NCBI GenBank assembly: GCA_921293015.1
Contig: OV121082.1
Coordinates: 19,943,748 to 20,007,747, forward strand
Source of the DNA: Phorcus lineatus
Lineage: Eukaryota > Mollusca > Gastropoda > Trochida > Trochidae
Direction: 5' to 3'
DNA: 64,000 nucleotides
In this document: piece by piece, positions 45,960 through 57,581 of the stretch
How positions within the stretch are numbered: the stretch's first letter is position 1
How the letters are laid out: each line of letters begins with the position of its first letter
Notes under the pieces: generated by a model
The model's database searches: none
Told to the model about the DNA's origin: nothing
The model's input: only the letters and a program-made list of their open reading frames with translations
Translations under genes and position numbers: made by a program

Positions 45960-46245
45960 TACTTACCCCACTTCTTATATTGCATATTACCTATACTTCC
46001 GATAAAACGATTGGAAATTAGTTCTGAACAAACACATCCAATAGCGATAGCGATTTATATGGAATGTGATTTTGTCAACGTGGTCACGTGACGGAGTGGA
46101 TCGTCACCTTCCGGTTACAAGGCCGTGTTGTCGTTGTCATATTCCCCAACTTGCAGAACGAAGACGGGATGACTACTACCAACACATTTTCCAATCGTTT
46201 TATCCGAAGTATAGGTAAAATGCAATACACGAAGTGGGGTAAGTA
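45960..46245. mobile_element. 286-bp MITE next to BFAR exon 6
   Basis: Inverted ends of about 57 bp (TACTTACCCCACTTC... and complement) with TTTTTAA duplicated at 45953-45959 and 46246-46252. The centre carries GGTCACGTGACGG and CTTCCGG. Confidence 0.85.
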
Positions 46246-46481
46246 TTTTTAAATATCTAAAATATTTAGATTTTAATAATTTTACAATATTGATCAAACT
46301 AATCAGATGAGCCAAGCAGATTTTTGTCTTTCAAGTTACAGTTAATCAATATGAACCAGCCTGTCAATTTGGGGAGGGCTGGTTAGTTATTCAAAACACA
46401 AATCCGTTTTTCGAGAAAAGACTGAAAAGGGAGTCTTTTACAATCACACCAGGCGGCCATTTTGCAAACTGTTCCACATAC

Positions 46482-46681
46482 CTCCACTCTGCCTGGAGAA
46501 AGAACCTCTTGATAGTGGACGCCTCCATGATGGACAGTAAAGCACAGCTGACAAGTATGAAGAGAGATGTCCAAAATTGTCGCGAAAAAACTGACCATGT
46601 GAATTTGGCAATAAGCCAATAGGGCAGCAGCACCGCATTGGTCAGAAAAGTCACCCACTGTTGACCAGTTGGGGAAGGGAT
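46482..46681 (-). CDS. BFAR: BFAR exon 6 (membrane region)
   Basis: The acceptor is CTTCACAG and the preferred donor is GGAG|GTATGT at 46481. Encodes QQWVTFLTNAVLLPYWLIAK, FTWSVFSRQFWTSLFILVS and ALLSIMEASTIKRFF, aligned with human REFLVKYSFLPYQLIAEFAWDW. If unspliced, the frame runs on to a stop at 46391, but that tail has no BFAR similarity. Confidence 0.88.
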
Positions 46682-49600
46682 CTGTGAAGAGAAGAATTTC
46701 AAATTGTTTGAATTGTCTTCCACTTGCATTCTCTCCCAACAGAGGTAGCTCTGTCATAAATTCCTATACAACCTCTGTCATAATACAAGGGTATCTTGGG
46801 CTTCAGGCAGTTTCCCCTAGCGGGACAATATTGCAACTTAAACTACCTGGCAATATTTCAGCCAATGAAAACACCAAATGTATGAAAAACGTATTTGATG
46901 TCACATAGGCCTATGCTATGATGCAGTCGCAATATGAGGCGTATGTGTTCAGTAAAGACAACTCAAAGTGCATATTCGAATAAAGTTTTGCTTTTTTAAA
47001 GCTTCCGGAAATAACTTAGGCGATTTGAATTTTAACTTTTGAAACGGCGTCACTGACTGCACAATTAACTTTGTTTGCATCCAAACTAGCGTTCTACATT
47101 TTGTGCCCGAGAAACCTTTGTATTAAGACAGAGCTTGTATAGGAATTTATGATGGAGCTTGTGGGGAGAGAATGTGCCACTTGATGTTTTACTGGAGAAA
47201 TGGGGATTTGCAATTGTGCCTTAAATGATTTGACCATGCATTTATCTCTTGGTATTCATTTCCACACATCCATTTTCAAAGTTGCCTAAGTGCTAAGATA
47301 GTCATAAGTGCCACAGAATATGATTGTTTAACCCTTAAGATGCGGGTCCCGGAATATTCTGGGATGAAATTAGCTTTGCCCGCAAGTCCCCTTAGCGGGA
47401 TGCGAGTAGCACACTCTATTTTTCTCACGCTAACTAATTATGACCGCGGGTCTCAGTAGCGGAGCCCGGAAATTTATTGCCTAGCAGTAGTCTCAGTTCA
47501 ACGCTTGTATTTTCGTTCCGGCTGTCGCTAAGCAACCGTGTTTTGTTTCGTTGGCGTTCTAAATAATGCGCGAACATGCTCCGAAAATTATGCGAACATT
47601 GATAATGTTTATCGTACCGAAAATAAGCGTTAAAATCACTCAATTTTCCCCCACTCCCCGCCGCACGTGCTAATAGCCTGTGGGCACTTTCTCCCCGCTC
47701 GCACGAGCTTACTGTCCCGCGCGTGCTATCGTTTGCTTACAAGCCTGCACTCACACCAAACGTACAACCTTATATCGCACGCCCTATGCTCTGAACATTT
47801 GGGCGGATTTCAATACCGGCTGGACCATTTGAAAGAGCAGAAAATTGTCTTCAATTCAATATAAAATACATAACTACACTACCTGAATTGAAGATACAGC
47901 ATGTGCCGCAAAAAAGGTGATTTTTACATATTTTTAGTTTTACACCATTTTGTCACACCAATTTTTACATGATGTGCTCAACGTATTTTGACAATTTTTA
48001 TATCATAAGACAGAGAGAAAGATTGTCTTTCTTTCCATGTAAAATGTGTACATGCGCAAAAATAAATAAAGACACAGCAAGCGCCGCACAAAAAGCTAAT
48101 TTCTCGATTCAAATCATGTAAACTGAACGGCGATTTTGACATGTGCCTTTCTTTCGCTCATATCTTCTCAACAGCTAGGCGTATTTTGAAATTGATTACC
48201 TCGTGATAAAGAAGGAATAATTGTCTTCGATTTGATATAAAAAAATTATATACACCATATAGAATAAAGATACAGCAAGTTCCGCAAAATTGTGACTTTT
48301 GTTTATTTTTTACGTTTTTACCATTTTCTCGCACTTTATATCACATAAACTTCTCGGTAAATTTTGCAATTTCATATATCAAAATATAGAGAGATATATA
48401 GAGATATTGCAATATAAAATTGGTATGTACAAGAAAATCAGAAAGGACCCGGCGTGCATCGCACAAACAGGCAATTTCTCTATTCATATTTTGTTTACCG
48501 AGAAGCGATTTATTTTCAACTGCTTTTTACACTTCCTATCCATTTAACGGCAGAGCGCATTATCAACATTTTTATATCACAATAAAGAGGAAAGGATCGT
48601 CTTCAATTCTATATAAAATTTGCAAATTACAATTAGACAATAAAGGAGAGGTTAGTGATGTCGCAATTATCAAAATCTGTTCTAAAATACCCGAGGGTAC
48701 CATCTTTGCAAACTTTATATATTCCAAACCAAGTGGTACATATTTATTATTTTCATATCATCGTAAAGCAGAAAGAAATACCTTCATTTTCACGGTAAGT
48801 TGCCCATATTTGCATCAAAATAAAACGTGTGGAAACGATGCAACATATGTTGCGGTAAGGCGATTATCAAAGACTTTATTAGTAGCTATACCCACGGTTC
48901 GTTGGTAAAAACTTCTAATTACAGTGCAAAAGATTGTTATGATTTATTTCTTCGTAAAGAAGAATAAATTGCCTTCAATTCCATATATAATTTGCATGTA
49001 TACAAAGCGAATAACATGATTTATAAAGTTGGAAATAAAGACAATTTATATTGTGTGTGAGTGTATGTTTCAACGGGGATACCCCGCCTGCACGCGCTGA
49101 GCGCGTGCGTTTGCCCGGAGCTATTAGCTTAGTAATATTACTGTGGGGGTCAGAACGTTATCGGGATGTATTACTACCCTGTTTTCGTAATTTATATCTT
49201 TCGTTTAGGATGGCGTATCGTAATAAAATTTATCGTGAAATATAGAGCATAAAATTAGCTTCAATTGCGTATATAATTTGCATGTGTGCACTCAGTGATT
49301 AAATGATTTTATAATGTTTGAAATAAAGACAATTTTTAAAATTTTGTAAAATTCGTTCTAGACATATTATAAAAATAATTTTTATATCGATGTGAAGAGG
49401 AACTATTCATCTTTAGTTTCGTTTTGATTTCGCGCATGCGCTCTTGAAATTTATTGAGTTATGGCGCCCGAATTGAAAACAAGTTTACTTCAGTTGTAGA
49501 AACCGTTCCAGGGGTGATAGAAATTTCATTCAAAGTGTCAAGCAAGAATCATCCATTTGTAACACGGGATTCGCCGACTAGCGTTGTATAAAACGACGAT

Positions 49601-52600
49601 AATGTCCGTATTTCGCTATGTAAACACGCCATATGTTGTTAAAACGGTCGCATCTGGCGGCGCTGGAAAATTCGGCCACAGGGGCTAATTGCGTTGTTAC
49701 TGTAGCGAGGCGAGTGCTGGAAAATTCAGCCACGGGGGCAAAACTTGTCAAAATAATATTCAGCAACAGAAGGGTTAACATTGACTTTCAACTTTACCAC
49801 TAAGAGATTTTGGAATTTATGTCCTGTTATCTTCTTTCAGCAAAACGATCTGTGATGAAAATTATAGAGTGTGTCTTTCATAAACAAGTGAAATATTTGC
49901 AGTCAGAATAATACAATAATGTTAGACTCACCTGAGACCAGTTGAAAGGCACATCCTCAGTCTGTGCAGGTGTGGTGAAGTGCAGGAACGGAAGGAACAC
50001 ATCCTCGTAGTAGAAGATGAACAGATAGAGGAGCACACCCCGTGGAGCATCCTTCAGACCAAACAGGAGGAACATACAGCGACCTGGGTACATCACCTGT
50101 GAATGATAGAATGGAAAGGTGAGGTGATATTGGGTTAAACACCGCTTTTATGAGTATTTCACTTATATCACGGCCGCTCGTTATTGCAGGGAACAAGCTG
50201 CAACACCATTGTGGCAATGCATTGCGGTGAAATCTGCGAGCATTGACTTGAAATAGCGAACCATGGGTGTTACTGCACTGAAATTCAGAGTAGCATTGCT
50301 CCTAAACCTGACTGCATGTAGTTCAATACTGCAGACAAAGTTGCCGAGCGGGATTTCGAACCACAGACCTCTTGATCTGAAACCCAACAGTTATCACTGC
50401 GCTATCCGGCCCCCGTTAGATTAGAGAGATAAATATTTTCTGAGACAAACAAGTATTTTAATTTTGGGGTTTTCTCATCTCAGGTGAGTTGTCTCATACC
50501 TTTCTACATAACCTCTGTAGCAAGTGGGCAATACTTCTGTATACTTTCTTATCTAAATGAGAAAATATTTGCAACATAAATACAGTACTTCTTTTCAGCC
50601 AATGAAACACTGTCCTACATCAACTCATGATATTGGTTATCTTAACAAATCTAAAGACGTCTCATAGGTGAAAAGATTTTACTTTTGTAAAGGTTACAGG
50701 AAGATACTGAATGTTTGATTATGTTGACCATAATCGAGAAGAGATATTTTCATTAAAAATTTCCAATAGCTACTTAAACCAAATCTTTATTCATTGATTT
50801 GGTGACTTAATGTTTCTCATAAGGTCTTTTGTAGACTGACACTGATTAGATGCATTAGATAGACACAAAGGATAACAAGGTTCGAGCAGTTCTGGATATG
50901 GTTTGCCTTTTCAATACACTGACCTTGTATTCCCAGAGAGTAGTGGGTAACTTGACCCCCTTCTCGAGGATACGATTTATAGCAAGTAGGAGCGCCCTCT
51001 TGTGGAGAGGGTTGGTCACATTGAGAGCTCCCTCTATACTGTCCTCGTCTAGAGACAGCATCATCGGACCATCTGTGAATACAAACAAGGTGCCTTCATT
51101 TTCAGGATTTTGACAGATCTTGACTAACTCTTTTTTATCACAGAGTGTTTGATAGACTTTAATCATAGATGAAAATCATGTCACTTTGTGTAAGTTTTAT
51201 GTATACATGTAGGTGAGGTGAATAGGGGCTTAACGCCGCTTTCAAGAGTATTTCACTTATAACACAGCTGCTAGTATTATTGCAAGGAGAAAGCCTGCAT
51301 CACATTTGAGGTGAATTGAGGTGTTCTCTACTGCAGACAAATTCAATCCCCAGACCTTTTGATCCAAAGCTTAACGCGTCAACCACTGCGCTTTCCAAAC
51401 CCCTGTATTTCTGAATGTTTTTCTGATGTGAAATAGTGAAATAGGTATATACAGAAATGTGGTTTAGAAGGCAAAGAGACAGTTCTATTGAATTATTTTT
51501 GTTGGGAAAGATATACTTCTAAGATATAGGATGAGTGAATCACACAGAAGGCAATATATGAAATATTTTGTATTTTGTATTTTGCCCTACATCACAAGAG
51601 ATCATATTGAAAGCGAATAGCCTCTACTGACCGATACCATTCTGCTGGACACTGTGGACATACTGCTCGGCCCAGCCCATGTGTGTGAGCCAGGTGACCA
51701 CGTCCTCTGTCTTCCACTGGACAGCAGGCTTGTGGATCAACAAGTCCTGGTCAACATCTGTCCAGTACCACACCAGGTTGAACACGATCTGTAATATAGG
51801 TTCAATCTAGATTAAATGAGATTTATAAAAATTACTTTTAATCAACATAAAGCCAATGGATATATTGATATGTATATCATTAGGATCAGTTTTTTAAATT
51901 CATTTTTATCCTTACTTGCAAAAATATGTTTTGAAATATCAATAAGCTATCCTAAAATTGAAAGGGCCTTACAATAAAAGTGCACTTAGTATGTCAAAAA
52001 CGCACAAATCAGATGGGCTTGCTGGCCTTTTACCAAAAGCCCTATCAGAAATTAACCAGCAATTGACTGGCTAACTTGCTCATCAGCGTAGTTATATCCA
52101 CAAAGCTCCTACAATACCCTGATATCTATCAAGACAAGTGCCATGTATTGCTGACAGCTTGTTAGTCATGGATTTGTTTAGCAAGAATTTTTTTTATCCA
52201 ATGAAATGTCATTATTCAACGGGTACTGTCGACTTTCTAGATGAAAGTCATTTCATTGGCTGATTATACAACACAATGAGCTCTGCAGTTACAAATACCC
52301 TGATGTAGTAGGATGGTAGAGGCCTGAGTTTGTCAAAGCTGTGACCATTACTACATTTACAAACAATTTTGGATTTTAAGGTACCAACCCAGCTGCCTCC
52401 TTGATTATTATTGTATATATCTTTCAGGTATATAAATCATGCAATGACGGGCCAAGAATGTTGGGTAAAAAAAATGGTGTTCACAAATAGATGTCATATT
52501 AAAAAAAAGCTAATTATTTACACTTGCAAGAGTATTAATGACATTTGAAAGTTTTAAATTGATAATTCTGTCCTCTTTAAGTGAGCCTTTGAAGAAATAA

Positions 52601-55038
52601 AGATTACCAGAAATAATCCGATTCCTAGACCAAAGCCCATCCAGAGAGAGCTCTTGTCCACCCTCCGACGTCCTTGTTCATTATCCGACCTCTGTGCCAA
52701 CATCAGCTCGTCAAATTTTTGTATCGTTTCTATGGAGTCCGCGTCCCTTACTCGCTCTTCTCGTTCATAGATCTTAGTACCAAACATCTTGTGCATCATG
52801 TCCCTACAAAATGAAAGAATTATATGATGAAAAAGGTCTAAAACATAACTGGCTTTGAGGGTGTACTATTTTGTGGTTACATGATCAACAAAAATGCCCT
52901 GTATTTTCAGAAAGTTCTTCATGATTTAATTCAACTGAAATGGTTAACATGTTTCAGCTGATTGCACAACTGACTTTGAAACTAACTAGATGCCTGTATT
53001 TCTAGCCCTGAAAAAACTCTACTTGAAACAGAGGTGACATGGGAAGGAATACTTCAATATCATCTTTTGGGAGAATATGTGTAGTTCGAATCAGAAAAAT
53101 GTCAATGCTGTTATTCAATTCAAAGTTTCAGGATAGGGGAAAGGGCAATTCAAATGTAGAAAAAATAGTTCTTCTGAAAAAGACAGTCCTATCGGAGTAT
53201 TTTCTGTGGAAATGAAATTCAAGGGGACATTTCCATTCATTCAAGTATGTCATTAGTACATGATTATAATCTTACCCAGTTGCTTGACTTAGATTTGACA
53301 ACTACATAAATGAGATCGCACACTTGGGAAAATAAAACAAGAATGAGAAGTGAAGCCATTTATCAGCATACCAGCTTGAAAAGCCTTGCTACAGGATACA
53401 AGGCATTGTTGATTGAATAATTTGTAAATGTGTGAATATTCTATTCATACATAGTTTTATTTCATAAAGTTAAAAAATTAGTGAAAGTAGAAGTAGCCGA
53501 TAAGTTAGCCACTTTAAGTAGAAAACAGTATTTTCTCACATAGGTATTTTCATCTTCATTCAAATCAGTTTCAGGGATGATTTCTCTGCCTACCCAGGGA
53601 TCGTATAGACAGGGATATGAAACTAGGGCTAATTAGCAATCTATGTCGTCTCGCTTTACGGTTCAATGCACATATGACTGGGTTCGGGCACAATGCATAC
53701 TCATTAGCGCACAGTTCCAGCGGAACCGTTTTACGAAGATTCCCAGCTCTATCCGGTAATCTCCGTAAAAAACAACAGAGTAGCCTCCCTTGTAGTATTG
53801 TTGTCACAACAGTGAGACGGAAGCGTCGATTGCTCGACAAGATGTTTTTCTTTTAGAAAAGGTGAATAGATTTTAAAGAACTCAAAGCTTATAAGCTACT
53901 TTGAGTATGAAATAAAATTGGTGTGTAGATATATCCAAGATGATCAAGCTATGACGTGTATCTTTAGACATATAAAATATTGACTTAAGAGCGATAACCA
54001 CACTTACAGAAAAAAATATTCAATTACCAAATAGTGCAAATACGATCAGACAAACATCCATCTGTCGGAAAAGTACATTTTTGGAAACTACCTCCCAAAA
54101 TACAACGATATTTTAAAGTATTACTTGAGGCAATGCTCAAGCGTGTTGCTGTCAGTGCAGACAAAATGGCCGACAGTCTAGTCATCCTATGTGAAAAGAA
54201 AGACCGGTAACCACACTTACAGAAAAAATATTCAATTACCAAATAGTGCAAATGCAATCAGACAAACATCCATCTGTCGGAAAAGTACATTTTTGGAAAC
54301 TACCTCCCAATGTACGATATTTTATAGTTTTACTTGAGGCAATGCTCAATCTCGTTGCTATCAATGCACACACAATGGCTGATGTGCTCTCTATTTTGAT
54401 AGAAAAGTACGAGGGGTACACATGCGGAATGTTTTTGATCAAAATAACTATTTACAACTTTTCCAAAAGGATATTATTCATCTATTGATATAAATTTCTT
54501 TTTGTAAAGTTATCCCATTCGTAAAATAGCTAATTGAATTCTTGTGTCAGGTACGAGAACAGAAGTGATACGAAGACCCACAAAGCATTGTTGTTTTCAT
54601 TGCGCAACTGGTTACACAACACCGCGCATTGACGTTTTTGCAAAAAAAGAAACCCAGTCTCCATGTGCAGTGGAGCGTGACCTGCCTGGGCCAGCTAATG
54701 AGCGAGAGTAATTTAGTACAATCAGCTAATAGTTTCATATCCCTGTCTATACGATCCCTGGCCTACCTAAGCGTGATGTTCACTTTCGGATGTCCTTGCC
54801 AGATTTGCCGGCATGTCGAACAGACCTTCTTCTTGTTTGTGAGATACCATTTAGCCAGACACAAGCGACAGAAGCTATGACCACATTCCAGTGTTGTGGG
54901 TTCAACCATCGGTTCTTGGCAGATTCCGCAAGCAAAATCAGACTCGCTGGAGTCTTCTCCCACCAGCGATCTATTCCTAACAGTGGAATCATCTGTACTG
55001 GAGTCGGGTGGTGGATGAATGTCGTGATCGTCTTCCAT
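46482..55038 (-). CDS. BFAR: Bifunctional apoptosis regulator BFAR (RING-SAM-TM), six of probably seven exons
   Basis: Exons on the minus strand: 55038-54767, 52803-52608, 51788-51638, 51072-50924, 50096-49932, 46681-46482; phases join for 377 codons plus two bases. Domains: RING with C37, C40, C52, H54, C57, C60, C73, C76; FPKVNILLRD-like HPKVNITLRD; TM about 145-165; SAM about 175-245; LWEYK; FLPFLHF; LLPYWLIAKFTWSVF, all in the order of human BFAR (450 residues). Known role: an ER-membrane E3 ubiquitin ligase and scaffold that restrains cell death. The ATG at 55038 is preceded by an in-frame TAA. The last exon (about 70 residues) was not found between 36 and 46.4 kb. Introns hold a hAT-like element at the exon 1 donor, two SINEs and a piggyBac copy. 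Confidence 0.9.
47332..49774 (+). mobile_element. piggyBac non-autonomous element, copy B (2443 bp), in BFAR intron 5
   Basis: TTAA at 47328-47331 and 49775-49778. Ends are CCCTTAAGATGCGGG and CAACAGAAGGG. It has no transposase. The body is a chain of degenerate units of about 188 bp. It contains a perfect G+C hairpin (GCACGCGC TGA GCGCGTGC) at 49090-49108. It is antisense to BFAR. Confidence 0.92.
49932..50096 (-). CDS. BFAR: BFAR exon 5 (membrane region)
   Basis: The acceptor is CATTCACAG and the donor is CAG|GTGAGT. Encodes MYPGRCMFLLFGLKDAPRG, LLYLFIFYYEDVFLPFLHF, aligned with NPGRSLFLLYALKSSPR, LLYLYLFDYTDTFLPFIH of human BFAR. Confidence 0.93.
50119..50414 (-). mobile_element. tRNA-derived SINE, in BFAR intron 4
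   Basis: GGTTAAACACCGC tail, body with GAACCATGGGTG and head GATTTCGAACCACAG ... CACTGCGCTATCCGGC. Sense orientation relative to BFAR. Confidence 0.85.
50924..51072 (-). CDS. BFAR: BFAR exon 4 (second half of SAM)
   Basis: The acceptor is GTATTCACAG and the donor is AAG|GTCAGT. Encodes DGPMMLSLDEDSIEGAL...NPLHKRALLLAINRILEKGV and ends at LWEYK, as in human NLWEYK. Confidence 0.92.
51212..51402 (-). mobile_element. tRNA-derived SINE, internally shortened, in BFAR intron 3
   Basis: GCTTAACGCCGCTTTCAAG tail and a decayed head ending CAACCACTGCGCTTTCC. About 100 bases of the body are missing. Confidence 0.78.
51638..51788 (-). CDS. BFAR: BFAR exon 3 (end of TM1, first half of SAM)
   Basis: The acceptor is ATATTACAG and the donor is AATG|GTATCG. 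Encodes IVFNLVWYW...DLLIHKPAVQWKTEDVVTWL, matching human DLLVHKAVAKWTAEEVVLWL in the SAM domain. Confidence 0.93.
52608..52803 (-). CDS. BFAR: BFAR exon 2 (linker and start of TM1)
   Basis: The acceptor is ATTTTGTAG|G and the donor is CTG|GTAATC. Encodes RDMMHKMFGTKIYERE...DKSSLWMGFGLGIGLFL. The hydrophobic end corresponds to the FFSGVLTALTGVAVVLL segment of human BFAR. Confidence 0.88.
53595..54760. mobile_element. 1166-bp DNA transposon (CAGGG ends) at the BFAR exon 1 donor
   Basis: 31-bp perfect inverted ends starting CAGGGATCGTATAGAC. GCCTACC is duplicated at 53588-53594 and 54761-54767. On the BFAR strand the duplication is GGTAGGC, which contains the exon 1 splice donor. The interior has a 211-bp tandem duplication and no transposase. 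Confidence 0.88.
53998..54415. repeat. Tandem duplication of about 211 bp inside the BFAR intron 1 transposon
   Basis: Two head-to-tail units starting CCACACTTACAGAAAA at 53999 and 54210, each running through CATCCATCTGTCGG and GGAAACTACCTCCCA to CAATGGC/AAATGGCC. The units differ at scattered positions. Confidence 0.85.
54767..55038 (-). CDS. BFAR: BFAR exon 1 (RING finger)
   Basis: Acidic start (MEDDHDIHPPPDSSTDDS...) then C-x2-C-x11-C-x-H-x2-C-x2-C-x12-C-x2-C, a complete C3HC4 RING. It ends in KVNITL plus AG of a split Arg codon; the donor is TTAG|GTAGGC. A transposon inserted directly at this donor (53595-54760). Confidence 0.93.
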
Positions 55039-55526
55039 GCTTTCTGGAACTTAAATTTAAACATTTTTTTCAATAAAACTTATTTGAAATTATATTATGT
55101 TGAAATATACTAGATACAAAATTCTAAATTGATAGTGATATGAATAAAAGTTCAGTTTGACCTTCTGTGACATTTTTTTAATGTAAAGTAATTGATACGA
55201 TGATATTTAACAACCAAAACAACAATAGACCACAAGACAATGATGTAATTATATATATAAGAAAGCTTATATTCATTTAAACATTTCTGACAAATCATGA
55301 GTTGAATTTAAAATGTCCTTCAGGAGATACAACACAATTTTCAAGTTTTCTATATAGTATGATTAATTGGTCGTTTTAAACCTCTGATGGTTCACAAGGC
55401 TATATTTCACCAGACAGAAGATTTCTGTAATCTAATAAATTCATAACTCATTCAGGGAGGGGGACTTACTTGGCCACAAAATGTAATAAGTGAAATTGTC
55501 ATAATTATAAGGTTCTGTGACAGTTA

Positions 55527-55955
55527 AGGGTGCACGGTATTATCGGTATATCGGTATATTGCAATACTGAAACACCACGATACGTACCGGAACAGTCATC
55601 TTAAAATATCCAATATATCGTAGGTTTTAGAATGAACACTTTCATTGTAAAATTGCAGAAAAACGTAACAAAAACACTCTTTGACTTTACTGAAAGTTTT
55701 TAAAAAATTGTGAACTTGCAAAGTTGAAAAAGCACAGACATGTTAAAAGTACGAAACCAGTCGCTGAATTACCTCTCTTTACAAAATGACGTCTACTTGA
55801 GCATTGATTAATGTTCTAATTGCTGATTTTAGTCAAAAGAACATAGAAAAACTAAAATATGAAAGTACCAACATATTGAGATAAGTATTGCAATACGCTT
55901 TTCTGTATCGCAATATATTGCGATATGGAAATGAGGACCGATACCCATCCTTATA
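55527..55955. mobile_element. 429-bp hAT-like MITE between BFAR and PARN
   Basis: GTGACAGTTA occurs on both sides (55517-55526 and 55956-55965). Ends TAAGGGTGCACGG and ATACCCATCCTTATA are imperfect inverted repeats. Sub-ends are rich in TATCGGTATATCGG and TATTGCGATATGG. Confidence 0.7.
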
Positions 55956-57581
55956 GTGACAGTTATTCAAACATTCTTTAAGAGTTTTCACATTCTTATA
56001 TATTAAACAGATATATACGGCCATACAAAACAAATAGTCTTTAACTAACAAAAACTAAAAGCAAACCATCTGCTAAACAGAACATACTGTCCTTCCTTCT
56101 GCCTGGTTAAATTGCTATTTTCTCTTTACAATATCTTTTGAACAGATTATTATGTTTACAATAATTCTATTTATATGCATTACTTCATTATATCAGGTAA
56201 CCATTTTACAAATATAACCCGTACATCTCAGTTTATAAAACATGTTTTGATAATTTGTGTACCGATAGAACTCACCAGCTGTGTTCATGTCAGAAATTTG
56301 CCCTTATCTAAGCTAGGTCATGAAAACGAAAATAGGTTACATCTATTTTAAGATCTGATTCGGAAACATACAGCATGTGTTCATGTTTCTGATATGCAAC
56401 CATTAAATGTTATCTGTTTCGGTTGGTTTTTTTCAGTTGATAACAATATCCCTCCTCGATTCAAAGTCAGTGCATTTGTTCGCTGCAAAGCATAAGTCGC
56501 TTCTGTCATAGCAAAACATGTGATTATTTCTAAAACATACTTTTGTGGTATTGTTTACAATAAAGTGATTTTCTTCGTATATAATTTTTGTATAAAGTCT
56601 CTTGACCACATGATAGAATAGTATTTTTTTCGTAATGATCTAAGAGACAACGAGCGGATATAGTACTTTCTTGCAAACATAACAACAACTATTTTACCCA
56701 AGGGCCATCAAGTGACTCTCTGGACTTTTACGTGTGCCAATTTGTCGAAATGTATAATAAATGAATAATTTGTGAAGGCCCTTTACAATTTATGATTATT
56801 TATCACGAAACTTTCTTAAACATTCGAATATTTTATATTTTAAATAAATTGTCTTCATAAATTACATTCTTGCATTTTCTCTTAAAAGAAACACAACAAC
56901 ATTATTATACACATGGAAATCAAGTAAGCGACACATGATCAACCCATTAAATATTGTGATGCTTAAATGGTGAACTGATCGTGAATGGTGTGTCCTTGAA
57001 AGTAACACAAAAACTATTATAAGGTGTTACGTTGTGGCAGCTCCATATAATGAATGTTCATTTCATATTGCATTCATAGATATCATGTATTTAATTGTTA
57101 GATAAATTTCTTGAAATAAACGGTTACGCATGTATCTTGATAAGGAACAATTATATTCGACAAGACAAGAAATGTCCACTATATCCTCTATCCAATTAAT
57201 ATAAACATTCGTTTTGAATAATTAAACTTAAAGCTATCATCTAAATTCAGTTGTTTTTCTCATTTCCTATATACAAAAATACAAGCAACATCGTCGATTC
57301 AAAAACAAAATAAAGACATAACTTAAGCGGCTTTCAACAGAAATCCATAAATGTATCTACGAAAGAGTTCTAAAAACGATTACATGTCGAAGGAAAATAC
57401 TATTAAAGATTACCGCATATGAAAATAAAAATAATGCCTCGTCTACATACAACATAATGAAATTGAATTGGAAAACATTCAAAAGACAGTACAACCTTAT
57501 TGTTAAAATAAAGCGATAGAAAAGTTGTAAATACAAAAAATAAAACTTGGAAATGATGTAAGCGACATCACCAAATCCATC
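55956..57581. other. Divergent BFAR-PARN intergenic region (right part)
   Basis: 2.5 kb separate the two start codons. I see no C+G-rich patch or clear core promoter motif. The BFAR side is occupied by the MITE at 55527-55955. Confidence 0.5.

Noticed and set aside
46391-46481. Read-through C-terminus of BFAR after exon 6
   Set aside because: The extra residues do not resemble the conserved BFAR C-terminus, and a good donor precedes them; kept only as an alternative.
48420-48908. 162-residue open frame in piggyBac B, with a similar 153-residue frame in C (60831-61292)
   Set aside because: Spans the degenerate 190-base units, has no transposase or other domain, and its conservation follows from the recent common origin of B and C.
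49051-49245. 64-residue frame also present in copy C (61520-61714)
   Set aside because: Part of the piggyBac right arm with the G+C hairpin; no homology recognised and shared only through recent common descent.
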